Under the pieces are notes generated by a model. It saw only the letters and a list, made by a program, of their open reading frames with translations. It did no database searches and had not been told where the DNA came from. Shown here one piece after another: positions 40,832 to 45,603 of a stretch of 45,603 nt of DNA. The DNA is from Anaerolineales bacterium (GTDB lineage Bacteria; Chloroflexota; Anaerolineae; Anaerolineales; Villigracilaceae). How positions within the stretch are numbered: position 1 is the stretch's first letter; every line of letters begins with the position of its first letter. The DNA lies in the NCBI GenBank assembly GCA_017985935.1, contig JAGNWT010000029.1, positions 1-45,603 of the forward strand. Direction: 5' to 3'. The translations under genes were made by a program, and so were the position numbers.

Positions 40832-40870
40832 AAAAACAATGACGAGGAAAGAAAACTTTCCTCGTCATTG
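40832..40870 (-). terminator. Terminator of the His/Gly-rich gene
   Basis: Perfect 15-bp stem (40837-40851 with 40856-40870, loop AAAA) followed on the minus strand by TTTTT. Confidence 0.93.
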
Positions 40871-40881
40871 TTCATTGCTTC

Positions 40882-41349
40882 TTACTCGGTCTTCTTTTCT
40901 TCGGCAGGTTTCTCACCATCAGCAGCGGGAGCCTCGTGAGCGCGCTTATGCCACTCGTTGAACATGGAAGCGGGACCACCTTCCCAGCCTTTGCCCCAAG
41001 GACCATGATGTCCATGGTGACCGCCCCAGGCGTGCTTCATGCGGCGGAAGAACAGCATCTTCATAAAACCAAAGAACAGGAACAGGAAGAAGATGCCGAA
41101 GCAGAGCGCGCCGAAGGGATTGAAGTGATGGCGGTAGCCGAATCCATAAGAATATGGATGACCGTACCCATACATCATCGGCGGGATGGGAGCAGACTGT
41201 CCGTTTTCGGCAGCCTCAGCAATGGCGGTTGCCACGGCAGGTGATTGTGAGATCCCCTGCGCCATGCCGGCTTTGAATACCATGGCACCAGCGCCGAAGA
41301 TCAGCCCGATGAAGAGCAAAGAAACAAAGATGCGAAAAGCTATTTTCAT
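40882..41349 (-). CDS. His/Gly/Tyr-rich membrane protein, possible metal-binding
   Basis: 155 residues: an N-terminal hydrophobic segment (about 5-28, signal anchor or signal peptide), a Gly/Tyr/His/Pro-rich loop (MMYGYGHPYSYGFGYRHHFNPFG), a second helix (~82-100), then a His cluster (HAWGGHHGHHGPWGKGW) and a charged tail rich in Ala, Glu and Lys. No known domain. The His clusters could bind Cu, Zn or Ni; that is inference. It is transcribed alone, from promoter/operator block B, and ends at a strong terminator. Similar small proteins are seen as hypothetical genes in Anaerolineae, as far as I recall. Confidence 0.75.
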   Translation of the reverse strand: MKIAFRIFVSLLFIGLIFGAGAMVFKAGMAQGISQSPAVATAIAEAAENGQSAPIPPMMYGYGHPYSYGFGYRHHFNPFGALCFGIFFLFLFFGFMKMLFFRRMKHAWGGHHGHHGPWGKGWEGGPASMFNEWHKRAHEAPAADGEKPAEEKKTE

Positions 41350-41395
41350 TTTTACCTCTCAGATGAAATTTGATTTTGTTCGTTCTTACGCCCCA

Positions 41396-41451
41396 AATGT
41401 ATCAATCCATTGTGGAGGAAATATGGATGGATGGGTGAGGGATTGTGGAGG
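41396..41451 (-). promoter_or_regulatory. Promoter/operator block B (phased TGTGG half-sites)
   Basis: Extended -10 TTGATACATT on the minus strand (TACATT at 41396-41401), with plus-strand half-sites TGTGG at 41411, TATGG at 41422 and TGTGG at 41444, the same 0/+11/+33 spacing as block A. The longer word TTGTGGAGG occurs at 41410 and 41443. It is 46 bases ahead of the His/Gly-rich ATG and also lies in the upstream region of the trxB-like gene. Confidence 0.7.
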
Positions 41452-41523
41452 AAGTGTTGGAGAAATATAAGAGAAACCAGGCTTCGCACGGTCTGGCTGC
41501 AACTTTCCCGCCTCTCTGGCATC

Positions 41524-41532
41524 TGATAAAAT
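41524..41532 (+). promoter_or_regulatory. Extended -10 of the trxB-like gene
   Basis: TGA plus TAAAAT (41527-41532), about 70 bases before the ATG at 41603. No clear -35. Confidence 0.5.
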
Positions 41533-41602
41533 GCAGGTCGTAATAAGAACACGCGAGCCATCGTCTCAAAGAGGACGAAAAATCATAACTTGGCAGGAAA
41601 AC

Positions 41603-42559
41603 ATGACAGATAACAAACACGTAAAAGTATTGGTTCTTGGAGCAGGTCCCGCAGGACTTTCAGCCGCTCTATACGCCGCCCGCGCAGACTTGGAGCCGGT
41701 GGTTTTGACCGGCATGCAGTTGGGCGGTCAAGCGGCGCTGACTCATACCATTGAAAACTATCCCGGCTTCCCCGAAGGTGTGGGCGGAGCGCAGCTTGGC
41801 GAGTTATTTCAAAAGCAGGCTGAACACTTCGGCGCAAAAGTGGAATATGACATGGCGCATGAAGTTGACCTTTCGCAGCGCCCCTTCAAGGTCATGACCG
41901 ACAACGGCGAATATAAAGCCGATACGTTAATCCTTTCCACTGGCGCGAACCCGACCCATCTTAATGTGCCTGGCGAAGTCGAACTGACAGGGCGCGGCGT
42001 GTCATACTGCGCCACCTGTGACGGCTGGTTCTTCAAGGACAAGAAAGTTGCCATCGTTGGCGGCGGCGACAGCGCATTTGAAGAAGCGCTCTTTATCACG
42101 CGCTACGCATCCTCCGTCACTCTCATTCACCGCCGTGATGAATTCCGCGCCAGCCAACTTTTGCAAAAGCGTGCCAAGGAACACCCCAAGATGAACTTCA
42201 TCCTCGACACGGTGGTTACCGAAGTGGTCGGCACGGACAAGGTTGACACCCTGAAGTTGAAGAACGTGAAGACCGGCGAAGAATCCACATTTGATGTGGA
42301 TGGGCTCTTCATTTTTATCGGTCACATTCCGAATTCACAAATGTTCAAAGGTCAGCTTGAAATGAGTGACCTGGGTTATGTGCTCGTCAACGAAAAGATG
42401 GAAACCAGTGTGGAAGGTGTCTATGCCGCGGGTGAGATCTCCGACCCGCACTTCCGTCAGGTCATAACCTCGGCGGGGATGGGCGCAGCCGCGGCCATTC
42501 AAGCGACCCGCTTCCTCGAGGAGCATTCTGCCAAATTGGAAGAGACAACCAACAGTTAA
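41603..42559 (+). CDS. trxB: Thioredoxin reductase-like flavoprotein
   Basis: 318 residues: FAD-binding GAGPAGLSAALYAAR (13-27), GGQ, the redox pair C136-A-T-C139 in CATCDGWFF, the NADPH-binding GGGDSAFEEALF and HRRDEFRAS, and a C-terminal FAD motif GVYAAGEISDPHFRQV. It reduces thioredoxin or a related partner. Two departures: AAGE replaces the usual AAGD, and FRQV follows, so partner or cofactor use may differ from E. coli TrxB. ATG 41603 is chosen from AGGAAA 6-10 bases upstream; the frame is open further upstream to 41531 without protein-like sequence. Confidence 0.92.
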   Translation: MTDNKHVKVLVLGAGPAGLSAALYAARADLEPVVLTGMQLGGQAALTHTIENYPGFPEGVGGAQLGELFQKQAEHFGAKVEYDMAHEVDLSQRPFKVMTDNGEYKADTLILSTGANPTHLNVPGEVELTGRGVSYCATCDGWFFKDKKVAIVGGGDSAFEEALFITRYASSVTLIHRRDEFRASQLLQKRAKEHPKMNFILDTVVTEVVGTDKVDTLKLKNVKTGEESTFDVDGLFIFIGHIPNSQMFKGQLEMSDLGYVLVNEKMETSVEGVYAAGEISDPHFRQVITSAGMGAAAAIQATRFLEEHSAKLEETTNS

Positions 42560-42634
42560 GGTTGACCCGTGGCGGGCGGTCACTGCCTGACCTTTGAGCG
42601 GGTGCCGTTTCAGAAGTTGAATCCAGCCGGATAG

Positions 42635-43753
<1,119 letters not shown>

Positions 43754-43761
43754 ATCCACAG

Positions 43762-43808
43762 AAGGTCGAGAGCGCAGGTTGAAGAACCAGCTTTCGACCT
43801 TTATCTTT
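43762..43808 (+). terminator. Hairpin between mdh and gltA
   Basis: A 12-base stem (43762-43773 with 43790-43801, one G-U pair) with a nested GGTT/AACC stem in the loop, followed by a weak T-rich stretch. Leaky terminator or mRNA-stability element. Confidence 0.6.
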
Positions 43809-43833
43809 TGAATAACAAATACAGGAGTTCAAG

Positions 43834-45153
43834 ATGATTCTTCACGAAAAAATGTCTGCCCAGCTTCCCGCATGGCGCGAACGCATCAAGTCGCTTGCCA
43901 AGGAACACGCTGAAGTCAAAGTGGCCGAGGTCAATGTAGGTCAGATCGTCGGCGGCATGCGCGACATCAAGTCCCTTTTATCGGATATCTCTTATGTGGA
44001 CCCCTCTGAAGGTATTCGCTTCCGCGGACTTTCCATTCCCGAGCTGCTCAAGGCTCTCCCCAAGGGTCGCGGCAACAAGATGCCGCTCGTTGGCGGTCTC
44101 TTCTATTTGCTGATGATCGGCGATGTTCCCACCAAAGAGCAAGCCTTGGAAGTGGAAGCGGAATGGGCGAAGCGCGCCACTGTTCCCGATTATGTTTACA
44201 AGATGCTCAAGTCCATGCCGAAAGAGACTCACCCGATGACCCTCTTCTCGCAGGCGGTCCTTGCCTTGCAGAATGGCTCGGTCTTCGCGAGCAAATATCA
44301 CAGCATGAAGAAAGATGCCTATTGGGAAGCCGCCCTCGAGGACAGCCTCGACCTGACCGCGAAACTCCCGATCATTGCCGCTTTCATCTATCGCATGAAA
44401 TATTTTGGCGAAACCGCCAAACCGAAATACAACCCCAAGTACGATTACGGCACGAACTTCTCCAAGATGATGAAGGTTGCGGACAAGAAGGGTTATGCTG
44501 AACTCGCCCGCTTGTACTTCATCCTGCACAGTGACCATGAGTCTGGGAATGTTTCAGCCCACACCATGCACCTGGTTGGATCGGCCCTCTCGGACCCGTA
44601 CCTTTCCTTCTCCGCCGCGCTTAACGGTCTTGCTGGACCTTTGCATGGTCTTGCCAATCAAGAGTGCCTTGGCTGGTTGATCGAAGTCAAAGACAAGTTC
44701 GGCGGCGTTCCATCCCGCGATGACCTGTACAAATTCGCTTGGGACACCCTCAATGGCGGGCATGTCATCCCCGGTTATGGTCATGCTGTTTTGCGCGTAC
44801 CCGATCCACGCTTCACCGCCCAGATGGATTTTGCCAAGAAGCGCTTTGGCGATGACGACCTTGTCCGCCTGGCAGACATGGTCTTCGATGTGGTTCCGAC
44901 CGTGCTGAAGGAACAGGGCAAGGCCAAGAATCCCGCCCCGAACGTGGATGCGATCAGCGGTACCTTGCAGTATTACTATGGCGTGCGCGATTTCGATTTC
45001 TATACCGTGCTGTTCGGTGTGGGACGCGCCCTCGGCGTGACCGCCAACTATGTATGGGCCCGCGCGCTTGGCATGCCCATCGAACGCCCGAAGTCACTCA
45101 CCACCAAGATGCTGGAAGATGTGGTCGCAAAAGCCGCCGCTCAACCCGCATAA
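43834..45153 (+). CDS. gltA: Citrate synthase, mitochondrial-like type
   Basis: 439 residues. Condenses oxaloacetate with acetyl-CoA. Catalytic residues are H271 (GPLHGLANQE), H317 (PGYGHAVL) and D372 (NVDAISG), matching pig H274, H320 and D375. Long runs (LHSDHESGNVSAHT, HLVGSALSDPYLSF, NGLAGPLHGLANQE, EQGKAKNPAPNVDA, YTVLFGVGRALG, RALGMPIERPKS) follow the animal mitochondrial enzyme rather than the E. coli hexameric type, and the length is that of the eukaryotic form. Such genes are known in some bacteria. AGGAG lies ~7 bases before the ATG. Confidence 0.96.
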   Translation: MILHEKMSAQLPAWRERIKSLAKEHAEVKVAEVNVGQIVGGMRDIKSLLSDISYVDPSEGIRFRGLSIPELLKALPKGRGNKMPLVGGLFYLLMIGDVPTKEQALEVEAEWAKRATVPDYVYKMLKSMPKETHPMTLFSQAVLALQNGSVFASKYHSMKKDAYWEAALEDSLDLTAKLPIIAAFIYRMKYFGETAKPKYNPKYDYGTNFSKMMKVADKKGYAELARLYFILHSDHESGNVSAHTMHLVGSALSDPYLSFSAALNGLAGPLHGLANQECLGWLIEVKDKFGGVPSRDDLYKFAWDTLNGGHVIPGYGHAVLRVPDPRFTAQMDFAKKRFGDDDLVRLADMVFDVVPTVLKEQGKAKNPAPNVDAISGTLQYYYGVRDFDFYTVLFGVGRALGVTANYVWARALGMPIERPKSLTTKMLEDVVAKAAAQPA

Positions 45154-45168
45154 TTTTTGAAACAATAA

Positions 45169-45203
45169 AAAAAGAGCCTTCAATTTTTTTGAAGGCTCTT
45201 TTT
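45169..45203. terminator. Bidirectional terminator after gltA
   Basis: A 15-bp stem (45169-45183 with 45189-45203, T5 loop) with A and T runs; serves gltA and the converging gene. Confidence 0.93.
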
Positions 45204-45205
45204 GT

Positions 45206-45603
45206 TTAACGATATTCCTTGGAGGAAAGCCCTTCCACATTGACCAGTTGACTATCCACACGGACATAGATGTCGCTGAAGAGAAATTCATAATCAGGAT
45301 TGTCCCGCATGAAAGCGGAGAGCGGTTCAAAATTGTCTGCGATCACATCGGGTCTGAGTTGGGTGATGCTGTATTCGTACAGCCATTTGTTGTGACCCGG
45401 GTAGAACTCGCCATGCCCCGAACTTTTGGCAACAATGGGGTCGTTCAAGCCGAGCAGGTCAATGATGGTCCGCTCGGAGTAGTAGGGGATCTGTCCGGCG
45501 GCATGGACGGCGACAACGGCCTGCGGGTCGGTATTTCGCGCGATATGTAGTCCCAGCTTGACGCGGCGAATATCCGATTTGAGCAAAGGGGCATTGTTGA
45601 CCG
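45206..45603 (-). CDS. C-terminal part of a membrane glycosyltransferase (start outside window)
   Basis: The minus-strand frame is open to the right edge, so only the last ~131 residues are seen. The stretch AVHAAGQIPYYSERTIIDLLGLNDPIVAK followed by GHNKWLYEYSITQLRPDVI is the soluble C-terminal domain common in polytopic glycosyltransferases related to GT39/ArnT, which use lipid-linked sugars outside the membrane. No transmembrane helix falls within the visible part. The TTG at 45586 is not a credible start because the similarity continues upstream of it. The exact family is uncertain. Confidence 0.7.
   Translation of the reverse strand, partial: VNNAPLLKSDIRRVKLGLHIARNTDPQAVVAVHAAGQIPYYSERTIIDLLGLNDPIVAKSSGHGEFYPGHNKWLYEYSITQLRPDVIADNFEPLSAFMRDNPDYEFLFSDIYVRVDSQLVNVEGLSSKEYR

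Overview
The window is a gene-dense stretch (about 53-55% GC by eye) of a bacterial chromosome. The gene content fits a member of Anaerolineae (Chloroflexota). This is an inference from the family mix and not from a marker gene: Thr/Pro-rich lipoproteins with CapA-like domains, a DUF3048 lipoprotein, a FabL-type enoyl reductase, a mitochondrial-type citrate synthase, many two-component genes, and a tRNA gene without an encoded CCA. I saw no phage, IS element, integron, CRISPR array or recombinase, and no stretch over 300 bases lacks a gene.

Layout. 1-3.7 kb: the 3' part of a TPR protein with an array of W-L motifs, then ndk; facing them a response regulator - thpR - rsfS operon; then a DUF1684 gene. 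3.7-9.9 kb: an ECF sigma factor with a soluble zinc-binding partner; an APC-type (KimA-like) transporter with a small USP-like membrane protein; a KdpE-like regulator with a shortened KdpD-like kinase; tRNA-Val(CAC). 9.9-18.4 kb: a LysM/M23 envelope peptidase; a selB - PAS kinase - SRAP (YedK/HMCES) - MFS operon; a long coiled-coil protein. 18.5-22.1 kb: three membrane subunits resembling HyfF, HyfE and HyfD (complex I antiporter-type) with no catalytic subunit beside them. 22.1-28.8 kb: a DUF3048 lipoprotein, a zinc-ribbon membrane protein, an enolase-superfamily enzyme (MenC/NSAR type) and two tandem CapA-like lipoproteins. 28.8-34.4 kb: FabL-like reductase and DUF309 protein, then a five-gene DUF4129-MoxR-DUF58 operon. 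34.5-41.5 kb: a FlaR-like P-loop kinase, a class III aminotransferase with a GGDEF protein, a BaeSR-like two-component pair, a rhodanese and a His/Gly-rich membrane protein. 41.5-45.6 kb: thioredoxin reductase-like enzyme, malate dehydrogenase, citrate synthase and the end of a glycosyltransferase.

Two regulatory patterns stand out. First, at least nine genes have a convincing -10 box only 6-11 bases before the start codon, usually without a Shine-Dalgarno sequence, which implies many leaderless transcripts; several share the extended -10 form TGGTANAAT. Second, the rhodanese and His/Gly-rich genes share a 34-base promoter block (29/34 identical) carrying TGTGG half-sites at offsets 0, +11 and +33. 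This looks like an operator for a response regulator, and an OmpR-type pair lies directly downstream. I consider this putative regulon the best candidate for an undescribed system here, followed by the stand-alone Hyf-like membrane module.
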